Shown here in pieces: positions 18,128 through 26,406 of a DNA stretch of 64,000 bases. The notes under the pieces were generated by a model. That model had not been told where the DNA came from. It made no database searches and worked only from the letters and a program-made list of their open reading frames with translations. Position 1 is the first letter of the stretch. Each line of letters begins with the position of its first letter. The stretch lies in assembly GCF_002015045.1 (NCBI RefSeq), contig NZ_MUXX01000012.1, forward strand, positions 314,097-378,096. The letters run 5' to 3'. The DNA is from Haemophilus paraphrohaemolyticus (GTDB lineage Bacteria; Pseudomonadota; Gammaproteobacteria; Enterobacterales; Pasteurellaceae). The position numbers and the translations under genes were made by a program.

Positions 18128-19822
18128 TTATTCCGCCCAATATTTTTTCTTCGTGGTTTTACCAATACCAGGGTTGAAACTGTTAGTTGGATCTAATGCT
18201 TTATAGAATTTTTTAAGCGTTGGTTTAGCTTCATATAAATGCCCTACGTTATGTTCGGCAGGGTATTGTGCACCGCGTTTGTCGAGTAATTTCAACATTT
18301 CGTGCTCTAACTCTTCATAATCGTAACCTTTTTTTACTATGTAATCTTGGTGGAAAACGTGGCACATAAAGTGTCCGTAGTAAAGTTTATGGCTGATTTT
18401 GTTGTCAATTTCTGGCGGTAACACTTCAAACCAATTTTGGTCGTTGCGACGTAACGCTACATCTAAAGCAACGATTTCTTCTACTTCTTTTTCGTGAATC
18501 GCACGATAGCGAATTGCCGCACTAGCCACCGCAAAACGGTGGAGCATCGCCGCTTGAGTTTCGATTGCGTTACACTCAAAATATCCGCCTTTTGTATTAT
18601 CCGCAAAGTAAGATTTTAAGTATTCACGAGCCTCTTGTACGCCTTTACCACCCATTTTTACAATAAGATGATGTTCATATTTATCGCGATAATCCCACAA
18701 ACTTTTCGGCAAGTGTTCAGGAATAAATTTAGAGACAGTTTGCATAAATTTATCGCTTAAATGTTGCGGTAAGAAGGCGAATTTTTTACCTATGCGATCC
18801 ACGTTGGCTTTTAAAGCAAAGAGTTTTGGTAGCCAATGCGTACCAAATTTTTTGATGACCCAGAAAGTATCTTTACCATATTTTGCAGCGATGTCGAATG
18901 CATCACGATGGATATATTCGCCTGAAATTGGCAAAACTTCAAAATTCGCTAACATATGGCGGCGAATATCGTTTAATACGGATGTTTGATTGGTACCGAT
19001 ATAGAAAACAGCGGTCTCTTTTTCAAGTTGGAAGGTATCTAAACGTACAGCAAAAATGGCAAGTTTACCCGCACTGCCAGAGGCTTCATAGTGGCGAGCT
19101 GGATCTGCATTGAAGCGAGCAGGGGAGTCCTCATCGACTTGGCGAACGTGGTTGCAGTAGTGATTGTCGTGTCCACGCCCACAATCTTGTTGGATATCTT
19201 TAACCTGATAACGTTTTTCTTGTAGGTTAGTTAAGATTTCTTCTGGTGTTTCACCTAAATCAATGCCTAAATGGTTTTTTAGTTCTAACTCGCCTTTTTC
19301 ATTGAGCTGAGCGAAAAGTGCCATTTCGGTATAAGCAGGTCCGCGTTGGACTAGAGCTCCCCCTGAGTTGTTACAAATCCCGCCGATAACAGAAGCACCG
19401 ATGCAAGATGAGCCGATAACGGAGTGTGGTTCACGACCAAATGGTTTAAGTTGATTTTCTAATTCATTGAGGGTGGAGCCAGGCAAGCAGACAACTTGGG
19501 AAGCATTATTGATGAGTTGAATGCCATCAATTCGCATTGCATTGATGATGACAATATCGCGGTCGTAATCATTGCCGTCTGGTGTAGAGCCGCCTGTCAA
19601 GCCTGTATTTGCCGCTTGGTTGATAACAATAACGTCATGTTCAACGCAGGCTTTTACGATATTCCAAAATTCAAGTAGCGTAGCAGGGCGAACTACAGCA
19701 ATGGCGTTTCCAGTACCAAATCGGTAACCACTTCGATAAGCTTCTGTTTTCGTTGGGTCAGTAATAATATGATGTGCACCGACGATGTCGGTAAGTTGTG
19801 AAATGAGTTGTTGAACAGACAT
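18128..19822 (-). CDS. dld: Quinone-dependent D-lactate dehydrogenase
   Basis: Membrane-associated FAD enzyme that oxidises D-lactate to pyruvate and passes electrons to quinone. The length is 564 residues, against 571 in E. coli Dld. The N-terminal FAD-binding PCMH domain holds NQAANTGLTGGSTPDGNDYDRDIVIINAMRID and GSSCIGASVIGGICNNSGGALVQRG. The C-terminal part, with HNVGHLYEAKPTLKKFYKALDPTNSFNPGIGKT, matches the membrane-binding and substrate region of Dld. The start follows AGGAT. It is transcribed alone. Confidence 0.96.
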   Translation of the reverse strand: MSVQQLISQLTDIVGAHHIITDPTKTEAYRSGYRFGTGNAIAVVRPATLLEFWNIVKACVEHDVIVINQAANTGLTGGSTPDGNDYDRDIVIINAMRIDGIQLINNASQVVCLPGSTLNELENQLKPFGREPHSVIGSSCIGASVIGGICNNSGGALVQRGPAYTEMALFAQLNEKGELELKNHLGIDLGETPEEILTNLQEKRYQVKDIQQDCGRGHDNHYCNHVRQVDEDSPARFNADPARHYEASGSAGKLAIFAVRLDTFQLEKETAVFYIGTNQTSVLNDIRRHMLANFEVLPISGEYIHRDAFDIAAKYGKDTFWVIKKFGTHWLPKLFALKANVDRIGKKFAFLPQHLSDKFMQTVSKFIPEHLPKSLWDYRDKYEHHLIVKMGGKGVQEAREYLKSYFADNTKGGYFECNAIETQAAMLHRFAVASAAIRYRAIHEKEVEEIVALDVALRRNDQNWFEVLPPEIDNKISHKLYYGHFMCHVFHQDYIVKKGYDYEELEHEMLKLLDKRGAQYPAEHNVGHLYEAKPTLKKFYKALDPTNSFNPGIGKTTKKKYWAE

Positions 19823-19931
19823 TTTGTTATCCTTGTGTGATAAGAATTAACAACATCATAACAGAATAATTCTTATTTGGATAAGGATATTTTAGGCTGC
19901 AAGCGGTGGTTTTTTAGAATTTTTTTGCATA

Positions 19932-19954
19932 TAAAAACAGCCCCAAAGGGGCTG
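19932..19954 (-). terminator. Terminator downstream of pta
   Basis: Read on the minus strand, the stem AGCCCC/GGGGCT with a TTT loop is followed by GTTTTTAT. A second strong hairpin (11-base-pair stem CCTAGGGTAAC, 19967-19991) lies between it and the pta stop but lacks a T tract in the right orientation. Confidence 0.8.
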
Positions 19955-20000
19955 AATTATACCTAACCTAGGGTAACTTAGTTACCCTAGGAAAAAACGA

Positions 20001-22139
20001 TTAAGCCTGTGTTGCTTGAATTGCAGTTAATGCGATAGTGTAAACAATGTCGTCTACTAATGCACCGCGAGATAAGTCATTTACTGGTTTACGCATACCT
20101 TGAAGCATAGGGCCGATTGAAACGAGATCTGCGGAGCGTTGTACTGCTTTATAAGTAGTGTTACCTGTATTCAGGTCTGGGAATACAAACACGGTTGCTT
20201 TACCTGCCACTGGTGAGTTAGGTGCTTTAGAGCGAGCTACATCTTCCATTACTGCTGCGTCGTATTGTAATGGACCGTCGATGATTAAGTCTGGGCGTTT
20301 TTCTTTCGCAATGCGAGTTGCTTCTTTTACTTTCTCAACGTCTGCACCAGAACCAGATGTACCTGTAGAGTAAGAGATCATCGCAACACGCGGGTCAATA
20401 CCAAAGGCTTTTGCAGAATCTGCTGATTGGATTGCGATTTCTGCTAATTGTTCTGCATTTGGATCTGGGTTTACTGCACAGTCACCATACACCAATACTT
20501 GGTCTGGTAATAACATAAAGAAGATAGAAGAAACAATTGAGCTACCTGGTGCAGTTTTAATGATCTGCATTGGTGGGCGAATAGTGTTTGCGGTAGTGTG
20601 AACCGCACCTGATACTAAACCATCTACTTCATTTGCTTCTAACATCATTGTACCAAGTACAACGGTGTCTTCTAATTGCTCACGAGCAGACTCTTCGGTC
20701 ATACCTTTCGCTTTACGTAACTCAACTAAACGAGCTACATAGTTTTCACGCACATCCGTAGGGTTGATGATAGTAATGCCTTTACCTAAGGTTACGCCTT
20801 GGGCTTCAGCCACACGTTGAACATCAGTTGGATTCGCAAGTAAGATACATTCTGCGATACCACGTTCTGCACATAATGCAGCAGCTTTAATTGTACGAGG
20901 TTCATCACCTTCTGGTAAGACGATACGTTTTTTCGCTGAACGTGCAAATTCAGTTAATTGATAACGGAATGCAGCAGGAGATAAGCGTCGTGCACGAGTT
21001 GCACCTTTCGCTACTTCTTCGATGAAGCCAGCATTTAATGAACTTGCTACGTATTCTTTAATTTCGTTGATACGCTCTTTGTCATCTGCAGGCACTTCTA
21101 AGCTGAAGCTTTGAAGATTAAGTGCTGTTTGCCAAGTGTTACTTTCAACGCGAAATACTGGCACACCTGTTTCGAACGCTTGTTGGCAAAGTTTTGCAAT
21201 GTTATTCTCGATTTTGTAGCCACCAGTTAATAAGATTGCACCGATTTCTACGCCATTCATTACCGCTAATGATGCAGCCACTAATACTTCTGGACGGTCT
21301 GCAGAAGTCACTAATAAATTGCCCGCTTTGAAGTGGTCTACCATATGCGGTAAGCTACGTGCACAGAAACTTACACCACGGATACGACGAGTATTTAATT
21401 CACCTTCATTGATAATCGATGCATGTAAGTGTTTTGCAAGGTCAATTGCACGTGTTGCGATTAAGTCCGCTTTCCATTCAATACAGCCAAGCAGTTTGAT
21501 TGGGCTTTTTGCGAATAAGGCTTCAACTTCAGCCACGTTTTGTGTACTGTGTTGGAAAGAGTCGAAGATTTCAGTTAAATCTGGGCGAGTGCGACCTGAT
21601 TCATCTACAGGTGCGTTGAATTTATTGATGACTACACCTAAAAGGTTAGGGTTGTTACGGCCACCGAATTCTGATGCGGCTGCTTCAACACGCTCTTTTA
21701 ATTGAGCTGGTTTATCTGAACCTGGTGCTGCGACTAATACGATTTCCGCATCTAATGCTTGAGCCACTTCGTAGTTTACGCTATTTGCGTATGCATTTTT
21801 ACGTGTAGGAATTAAACCTTCTACCACGATCACTTCATTATTTTTTGATAATGCTTGGTGACGTTCTACGATTTTCTCTAACAATACATCCGTTTGGTTT
21901 TGACCGATTAGCGTTTCTGCCTCGCTTAACATAAACGGTTCGCCCACTTCAGTTGTGCGAGTTGCTTTGATAATTGAAGTAGAGCGGTCTAAGGTATCTT
22001 CACCTGTGATTGGTTGTGCAATCGGTTTTAAGAAACCCACTTTAGTACCTTTTTGTTCAAGTGCGTGAACAAGGCCTAAAGTCACACTTGTTAAACCTAC
22101 ACCAGTGGTAGTCGGGATTAAGATAATTGTTCTAGACAT
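20001..22139 (-). CDS. pta: Phosphate acetyltransferase
   Basis: Converts acetyl-CoA and phosphate to acetyl phosphate in the acetate overflow and fermentation pathway. The 712-residue protein is the long form. An N-terminal P-loop domain ([23 protein letters not shown]) is followed by a DRTGG-like middle domain and the catalytic PTA domain from about residue 385 ([18 protein letters not shown], later [22 protein letters not shown]). It is the second gene of the ackA-pta unit, 57 bases after ackA, with a hairpin in the gap. Confidence 0.97.
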   Translation of the reverse strand: MSRTIILIPTTTGVGLTSVTLGLVHALEQKGTKVGFLKPIAQPITGEDTLDRSTSIIKATRTTEVGEPFMLSEAETLIGQNQTDVLLEKIVERHQALSKNNEVIVVEGLIPTRKNAYANSVNYEVAQALDAEIVLVAAPGSDKPAQLKERVEAAASEFGGRNNPNLLGVVINKFNAPVDESGRTRPDLTEIFDSFQHSTQNVAEVEALFAKSPIKLLGCIEWKADLIATRAIDLAKHLHASIINEGELNTRRIRGVSFCARSLPHMVDHFKAGNLLVTSADRPEVLVAASLAVMNGVEIGAILLTGGYKIENNIAKLCQQAFETGVPVFRVESNTWQTALNLQSFSLEVPADDKERINEIKEYVASSLNAGFIEEVAKGATRARRLSPAAFRYQLTEFARSAKKRIVLPEGDEPRTIKAAALCAERGIAECILLANPTDVQRVAEAQGVTLGKGITIINPTDVRENYVARLVELRKAKGMTEESAREQLEDTVVLGTMMLEANEVDGLVSGAVHTTANTIRPPMQIIKTAPGSSIVSSIFFMLLPDQVLVYGDCAVNPDPNAEQLAEIAIQSADSAKAFGIDPRVAMISYSTGTSGSGADVEKVKEATRIAKEKRPDLIIDGPLQYDAAVMEDVARSKAPNSPVAGKATVFVFPDLNTGNTTYKAVQRSADLVSIGPMLQGMRKPVNDLSRGALVDDIVYTIALTAIQATQA

Positions 22140-22169
22140 TTTATTTCTTCCAAGTTGATATAAAAATGA

Positions 22170-22191
22170 AAGGGCAGAGTAGTCTGCCCTT
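22170..22191 (-). promoter_or_regulatory. Intercistronic hairpin between ackA and pta
   Basis: A 9-base-pair perfect stem (AAGGGCAGA / TCTGCCCTT) with a 4-base loop is followed on the minus strand by TCATTTTT. It could be a partial terminator or an mRNA-stabilising stem that sets the ackA to pta ratio. Confidence 0.5.
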
Positions 22192-22196
22192 AGAGA

Positions 22197-23405
22197 TTAT
22201 AGTGCTAATTTAGCAGTATCTTGTGCAATCACTAATTCTTCATTTGTTGGGATTACCATAGCTTTAAATGCAGAATCATCAGCTGTAATTACACCTTCTT
22301 TACCGAAACGTGCTGCTAAGTTGCGTTCGTTGTCTAACTTAATACCGAATAGTTTTAAGTGATTTAATGCTAATTCACGAACATGTGCAGAGTTTTCACC
22401 GATACCACCTGTAAATGCGATAGCATCTAAGTGAGAATCACCTAAAATTGCCATATATGCACCGATGTATTTTGCTAAACGGTAGCTATAAACATCTAAC
22501 GCACGTTTTGCTTCTGGTTTAGAAGTATCATCGTAGTTGTCTTCCGCATAACGGCAGTCACTAGTTACTTCAGTTAAACCTAAAAGACCTGATTTTTTCA
22601 CTAAGGTATCTTCGATTTGCTCCATTGACATACCTAAGTTTTTGTATAGGTAGAATACGATGGCAGGGTCGATATCACCAGAACGTGTGCCCATTACTAA
22701 ACCTTCTAATGGCGTTAATCCCATTGAAGTATCGATACATTTACCGTTACGAACTACAGATACAGAACCACCGTTACCTAAGTGACATACGATAACGTTT
22801 GTTTGGTCAACTGGTTTGCCAACGCGTTCTGCCACTTCACGTGAGATGAATAAATGGCTTGTACCATGTGCACCATAACGGCGAACGCCGTGTTCTTTAT
22901 ATAAAGCATATGGAAGAGCATATAGGTATGCTTCTTCTGGCATAGTTTGGTGGAATGCAGTGTCGAATACTGCAACGTTTTTCTCTTTTAATTCAGGGAA
23001 AATGCGGAATGCTTCTTTGATACCGATTAAGTGAGCAGGGTTGTGAAGCGGTGCGAATTGAATTGCTTCTTCAATACCTTTAACAACATCATCATTGATC
23101 ACTACAGATGAAGTGAATTTTTCACCACCGTGAACGATACGGTGACCGATAGCACCAATGCTTGCTTTTAATTCTTCTGATAATAACTCATTTGCGATGA
23201 AAGAAAGCGCTTCGCTGTGAGCAGCTCCTGCACCTAACTCTGCATTACCTTTTTCACTGTGTAATTTCCATTTAATACGTGCATCTTTTAAATGGAATGC
23301 TTCTGCTAAACCAGATAATTTTTCATCACCTGTTTTAGGATCTAAGATAGCAAATTTTAAAGATGAGCTACCACAGTTAAGGATAAGAATTAAATTTTTA
23401 GACAT
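22197..23405 (-). CDS. ackA: Acetate kinase
   Basis: Makes ATP and acetate from acetyl phosphate and ADP, the step after Pta. The start at 23405 ([22 protein letters not shown]) has AAGG upstream and matches the family; an ATG at 23450 adds 15 unrelated residues. The length is 402 residues. The acetate kinase signatures NCGSSSLKF at the N-terminus, HRIVHGGE, and GTRSGDIDP are present, and the C-terminal [10 protein letters not shown] is intact. It is the first gene of the ackA-pta unit. Confidence 0.97.
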   Translation of the reverse strand: MSKNLILILNCGSSSLKFAILDPKTGDEKLSGLAEAFHLKDARIKWKLHSEKGNAELGAGAAHSEALSFIANELLSEELKASIGAIGHRIVHGGEKFTSSVVINDDVVKGIEEAIQFAPLHNPAHLIGIKEAFRIFPELKEKNVAVFDTAFHQTMPEEAYLYALPYALYKEHGVRRYGAHGTSHLFISREVAERVGKPVDQTNVIVCHLGNGGSVSVVRNGKCIDTSMGLTPLEGLVMGTRSGDIDPAIVFYLYKNLGMSMEQIEDTLVKKSGLLGLTEVTSDCRYAEDNYDDTSKPEAKRALDVYSYRLAKYIGAYMAILGDSHLDAIAFTGGIGENSAHVRELALNHLKLFGIKLDNERNLAARFGKEGVITADDSAFKAMVIPTNEELVIAQDTAKLAL

Positions 23406-23757
23406 GTCAAATACCTTAGTTTTTCGTTTTAAGAAAGATAAATTAGACACGCAAAGCGTGAACTATGGAGTATAGAATATCACGTTTCATTAGATGAATT
23501 AAAGCGTAAATGCAAAAAATTTGATTTAGATTAGCAAAATACAGTCAAAGAGTTATAAAAACAATTTTTGCAAAAACATCTGAAAATTTGACCGCTCTTT
23601 TTTCTCCGCCCCAAAAACTCAAACACCTAATTTTAGGTTCGGATTATTATTCAATTTCGTTATAACTAAAAATCAATATATATACTTAACAATTCTTTCG
23701 GTTTTGCTATGTACTTTGCTACATTTTTACCGTCTTATTTTCACTAGAGGTACAACT
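23406..23757. other. Intergenic region between divergent ackA and transporter genes
   Basis: About 350 bases of AT-rich DNA hold the two divergent promoters. A short ACCTAATTTTAGGT palindrome lies near 23626-23639. A sequence resembling half of an FNR box (TTGATTTAGATTAG) lies at 23521-23534, but its second half matches poorly. No ORF and no structured RNA was recognised. Confidence 0.4.
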
Positions 23758-24549
23758 ATGCAGCATCGCGATCTTTATCCCCACGAAATCTTACAAGATG
23801 TTATCGATAAAAGTTATGCTAAGTCGGAAGGACACCTAAAAACACTGGCTATTTTAAGTTTTTTAGGTGGCGGCTATGTGAGTTTTGGTTATATGGCTTA
23901 TTTAAAAGTAGTGAGCGGTATTCCTCCAGAGTGGAGTGGGCTATCAACATTACTTGGTGCGGCCGTGTTTCCTATTTGTTTGATTTGTATTCTAATCGGT
24001 GGTGGTGAATTAGCCACGGGAAATATGATGATGGCATTAGGCCGTTTAACCAAAAGAGTAAGCCTTAAAAAATTATTTCGTAACTGGATTGTCGTGAGTT
24101 TGGGCAACCTGCTCGGTGCGCTGTTTATGGCCTATTTCTTAGGGCATTATGTCGGTTTATCAGAAGGTGCTGCTGCCGCTAAAACCATCGCGATTGCTGA
24201 GGCTAAAGTGCAAATGGATTTTGGTCGTGCCTTTATTTCTGCTATTGCCTGTAACTGGATGGTCTGCATGGGTATTTGGTTCTATTTTGGCGCCAAACAA
24301 ACCTCCGGTCGTATCCTAGCCATATGGTTCCCAGTGATGATTTTTGTGCTTATCGGATTACAACACTTTGTCGCTAATATGTTTATTATTCCTGCCGGGA
24401 TTTTTGCCGGTGCTAATGTGACTTGGAGCCAATTCTTCTTCAATATGATTCCTGTCTTTTTAGGCAATGTCACGGGTGGTGCAGCATTTGTCGGCGCATT
24501 TTATCTTTATGCCTATCGTCATTTATTAAAGGAAGATTATTGTATTTAG
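23758..24549 (+). CDS. Formate/nitrite transporter family channel
   Basis: Integral inner-membrane pentameric channel of the FocA/NirC family that moves formate, nitrite or a related small anion. The start at 23758 (MQHRDLYPHEILQ) has AGAGG ten bases upstream; upstream in-frame starts are not supported. The length is 263 residues with about six membrane segments and the family signature GGGELATGNMMMALGRL. Its position next to ackA-pta and dld fits a role in mixed-acid fermentation, for formate export. The substrate cannot be decided from the sequence. A Haemophilus-type uptake site immediately downstream hints at acquisition from another Pasteurellaceae branch. Confidence 0.88.
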   Translation: MQHRDLYPHEILQDVIDKSYAKSEGHLKTLAILSFLGGGYVSFGYMAYLKVVSGIPPEWSGLSTLLGAAVFPICLICILIGGGELATGNMMMALGRLTKRVSLKKLFRNWIVVSLGNLLGALFMAYFLGHYVGLSEGAAAAKTIAIAEAKVQMDFGRAFISAIACNWMVCMGIWFYFGAKQTSGRILAIWFPVMIFVLIGLQHFVANMFIIPAGIFAGANVTWSQFFFNMIPVFLGNVTGGAAFVGAFYLYAYRHLLKEDYCI

Positions 24550-24562
24550 TAAACAAAACCTG

Positions 24563-24571
24563 ACCGCACTT
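24563..24571 (-). other. Haemophilus-type uptake signal core
   Basis: AAGTGCGGT on the minus strand is the 9-base core of the H. influenzae-type uptake signal. The dominant form in this window is ACAAGCGGT. Other copies of the Haemophilus core occur at 1469-1477, 4427-4435 and 31802-31810. Confidence 0.6.
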
Positions 24572-24577
24572 TGTTAT

Positions 24578-24611
24578 GAAAAAGGCCGTCTGAAATTTCA
24601 GACGGCTTTTA
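24578..24611. terminator. Terminator made of two inverted Neisseria-type DNA uptake sequences
   Basis: GCCGTCTGAA (24585-24594) and its inverted copy TTCAGACGGC (24597-24606) form a near-continuous stem, with runs of A before and T after. GCCGTCTGAA is the 10-base DNA uptake sequence of Neisseria, where inverted pairs commonly serve as terminators. It lies between the convergent transporter and lysR genes and overlaps the end of lysR. It is foreign to a Pasteurellaceae genome. Confidence 0.85.
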
Positions 24612-25488
24612 CTTTTAACGCATCCACAATCAGCTTAAACACATTGGAATGCCCACGGCGGCTGGGGTAATAGAGGTAAAGCGGTTCGTAAGTCATAGCA
24701 TACTCAGGCAACAGCTCTACCAGGCGTCCCGAATTGAGTGCATCTGCTACGCTCATATGTGGTATCCACGCAATGCCAAGGCCGTCTAAAACGGCTTGCA
24801 GACGCAGATGATTGTTGATGGAAAACTGCGATTTTGGCGTGAACGTAATTAGCTCTTTTTTGTATTTGAATTCCCACTGCATCTCCGTGCCGTGTTCAGC
24901 GGAGAGTTTTATGCCGATAAGGCGGTGTTGTTGCAGATCATCAATATTTTTCGGAGAACCGTGTTGTGCCAAATAATTAGGTGAGGCGAGCAACGCCATT
25001 TTGAACGGCGCAGAAATCTGTACGGCAATCATCTCTTTCGCTATCTCGTTGCCTAACCGAACGCCCATATCAAACCCTTCTTTCACAATGTCCGCCCAGC
25101 GGTCGTCCACCACGATCTCCAAACGGATTTTCGGGTATTGGTTCAAAATCGGCTTTAATTTCGGGTACAACACCGCTTCCGCCGCCACTGCAGAGGCATT
25201 GATACGAATCAATCCCGATGGCGTATTCAAAAAATCGTTTAATGCATCGACTTCTTGGTTTATGGCTTGATAAAGCGGGGAAAGCTGGTCGAAAAGCTGC
25301 TGCCCAGCTTCGGTTAGCGACACATTGCGTGTTGTGCGGTTGAACAAGCGCAGGTTCAGCCGCGTTTCTAAATTTTTCATGCTATGGCTCAACGCCGAAG
25401 AAGAAATCCCCAAAAGCTGTCCCGCTTTTACAAAACTCTGCGTTTGCGCGAGTGTCAAAAAATAATTTAGCTCGTTAAAGTTCTGCAT
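24598..25488 (-). CDS. LysR-family transcriptional regulator
   Basis: A 296-residue LysR-type regulator. The N-terminal winged helix-turn-helix covers residues 1-60 (FLTLAQTQSFVKAGQLLGISSSALSHSMKNLETRLNLRLFNRTTRNVSLTEAG). A periplasmic-binding-protein-like effector domain runs from about 90 to 290. It is divergent from the aldo/keto reductase stump at 25617, the usual arrangement for a LysR gene and its target. Codon use is richer in G and C than its neighbours, and its terminator carries Neisseria uptake sequences, so it was probably acquired from a Neisseria relative. Its target gene has been destroyed, so the regulator may now be an orphan. Confidence 0.92.
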   Translation of the reverse strand: MQNFNELNYFLTLAQTQSFVKAGQLLGISSSALSHSMKNLETRLNLRLFNRTTRNVSLTEAGQQLFDQLSPLYQAINQEVDALNDFLNTPSGLIRINASAVAAEAVLYPKLKPILNQYPKIRLEIVVDDRWADIVKEGFDMGVRLGNEIAKEMIAVQISAPFKMALLASPNYLAQHGSPKNIDDLQQHRLIGIKLSAEHGTEMQWEFKYKKELITFTPKSQFSINNHLRLQAVLDGLGIAWIPHMSVADALNSGRLVELLPEYAMTYEPLYLYYPSRRGHSNVFKLIVDALKVKAV

Positions 25489-25512
25489 TTTCCCGCCCCG
25501 TTTTGGCTGATT

Positions 25513-25529
25513 AGTGAATTTAATTCACG
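25513..25529. promoter_or_regulatory. Candidate LysR operator
   Basis: The palindrome GTGAATT-T-AATTCAC (25514-25528) sits in the gap between the divergent lysR and reductase stump. It contains the T-N11-A spacing usual for LysR-type sites. Inference from symmetry and position. Confidence 0.5.
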
Positions 25530-25616
25530 ACATAATAAAATAAAACCTAATTTATCTCAATAAAAACGCGGGGTAAAATGGCTACACTTTCATGAGAACA
25601 AACAGGAGACAATATC

Positions 25617-25883
25617 ATGCAAAATATCACATTAAACAATGGCGTAAAAATTCCTGTGCTCGGTTTCGGCGTATTGTTAGACAGTATGCCTAGAAATACT
25701 TTTTGGCGATACGAAAAAGACCTTATTGCGATTGGTTTAACGAAAGCCCAGTTGCAAAATCTGAAATCTTACGAACGTCATAACATCATTCCGCTGATGA
25801 AACTTGTTGAAATTGATTTTAGTTGTCAGCGTCCTGATTGGTACGTTGAGCCAACTTTGGAGAAATGGGGCATTGCCGCATAG
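25617..25883 (+). pseudogene. Fusion of an aldo/keto reductase 5' stump with the 3' part of a filamentous-phage replication gene
   Basis: The first 19 codons (MQNITLNNGVKIPVLGFGV) are the N-terminus of an aldo/keto reductase of the 2,5-diketogluconate reductase type. From about base 25674 the sequence changes to SMPRNTFWRYEKDLIAIGLTKAQLQNL and onward, unrelated to that family. It resembles the C-terminal region of inovirus replication initiators (gene II type). It is followed 24 bases later by a gene V homologue, the order seen in filamentous phages. The frame stays open across the junction, so an 88-residue chimera could be made, but neither parent can function. The reductase part is secure; the gene II assignment depends mainly on context. 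Confidence 0.65.
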
Positions 25884-25907
25884 TTAAATAAAAAAGAGGA
25901 AATTAAA

Positions 25908-26226
25908 ATGAGTAATCAAAACATTAACCAATACTTACTAAAAGTACAGGTATTTGCAACATCACGTATTGATGAGCGTTCAGGCGTAAGCCAGAAAACG
26001 GGTAAAGATTGGTTTATTCGAACCCAAGAAGCATACATTGATTTAGGTGGTCAATTTCCTGTAATGGTAAAAATCCCATTACAGAAAGATCAAATTCCGT
26101 ACGGTCCGGGTAATTATTACGTTCAGTCCGGGTAATTATTACGTTCATCTAAGTTCATTTAGAGTCAGTGGTTATTCTGATTTACAGGTTTCTGATATTG
26201 TCCTAGTACCTTCTGATGAAAAATAA
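25908..26226 (+). pseudogene. Filamentous-phage gene V-like single-stranded DNA-binding protein, frameshifted
   Basis: The product resembles M13 gene V protein, which coats phage single-stranded DNA. Shared segments include RSGVS, YIDLGGQFPVMVKIPL and YGPGNYYV. AGAGGA precedes the ATG. A 22-base tandem duplication (26104-26125 and 26126-26147) shifts the frame, and translation stops at 26133. Removing one copy restores HLSSFRVSGYSDL and a C-terminus IVLVPSDEK ending at 26226. This matches the M13 end (VHLSSF, LVPAK) and gives about 98 residues. The gene is therefore a recent pseudogene of an inovirus remnant. Confidence 0.88.
26104..26147 (+). repeat. 22-base tandem duplication that breaks the gene V homologue
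   Basis: Two identical, directly adjacent 22-base units start with GTCCGGGTAA and end with ACGTTCA. As 22 is not a multiple of three, the second copy shifts the reading frame. Confidence 0.97.
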
Positions 26227-26261
26227 ACCTTTATATATATATCAATCACTTAGATTGTTTT

Positions 26262-26289
26262 ACTTCGCATAATGTAGATTATGTTAAAT
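26262..26289. other. dif: Chromosome dimer-resolution site dif (XerC/XerD target)
   Basis: The 28-base site reads as a XerC arm ACTTCGCATAA, a 6-base centre TGTAGA, and a XerD arm TTATGTTAAAT. The XerD arm is identical to that of E. coli dif. The centre differs from E. coli TGTATA at one base, and the XerC arm keeps CGCATAA. It lies 35 bases after the phage remnant. Filamentous phages commonly integrate at dif using the host XerCD enzymes, which explains the neighbour. It may be the chromosomal dif or a phage-derived att copy; either way it marks the terminus region. Confidence 0.9.
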
Positions 26290-26350
26290 ATAGTGCAGAA
26301 GTAATCAAAATAACTATACTCCATTTGTTTCTATAACCTCTATAAAAGAA

Positions 26351-26384
26351 AAACCTAGCTGCATTTTTTGCAACTAGGTTTTTG
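26351..26384 (-). terminator. Terminator downstream of the Kef-type antiporter gene
   Basis: The stem AACCTAG/CTAGGTT continues, after one mismatch, into TGCA/TGCA around a T-rich loop. It is flanked by A runs on the left and T runs on the right, so it can act in both directions. Confidence 0.8.
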
Positions 26385-26406
26385 TTCTTCTAGTTTTTAT
26401 CATTTA

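Noticed and set aside
19967-19991. Terminator just after pta
   Set aside because: The 11-base-pair stem is strong, but on the minus strand its T run precedes rather than follows it. The hairpin at 19932-19954 is the better terminator.
23521-23534. FNR box between ackA and the transporter
   Set aside because: TTGATTTAGATTAG matches the first half of TTGAT-N4-ATCAA but only three of five bases of the second half.
25617-26289. Intact filamentous prophage
   Set aside because: Only parts of two phage genes remain. No coat, assembly (Zot-like) or second att site was found between the reductase stump and the antiporter gene.
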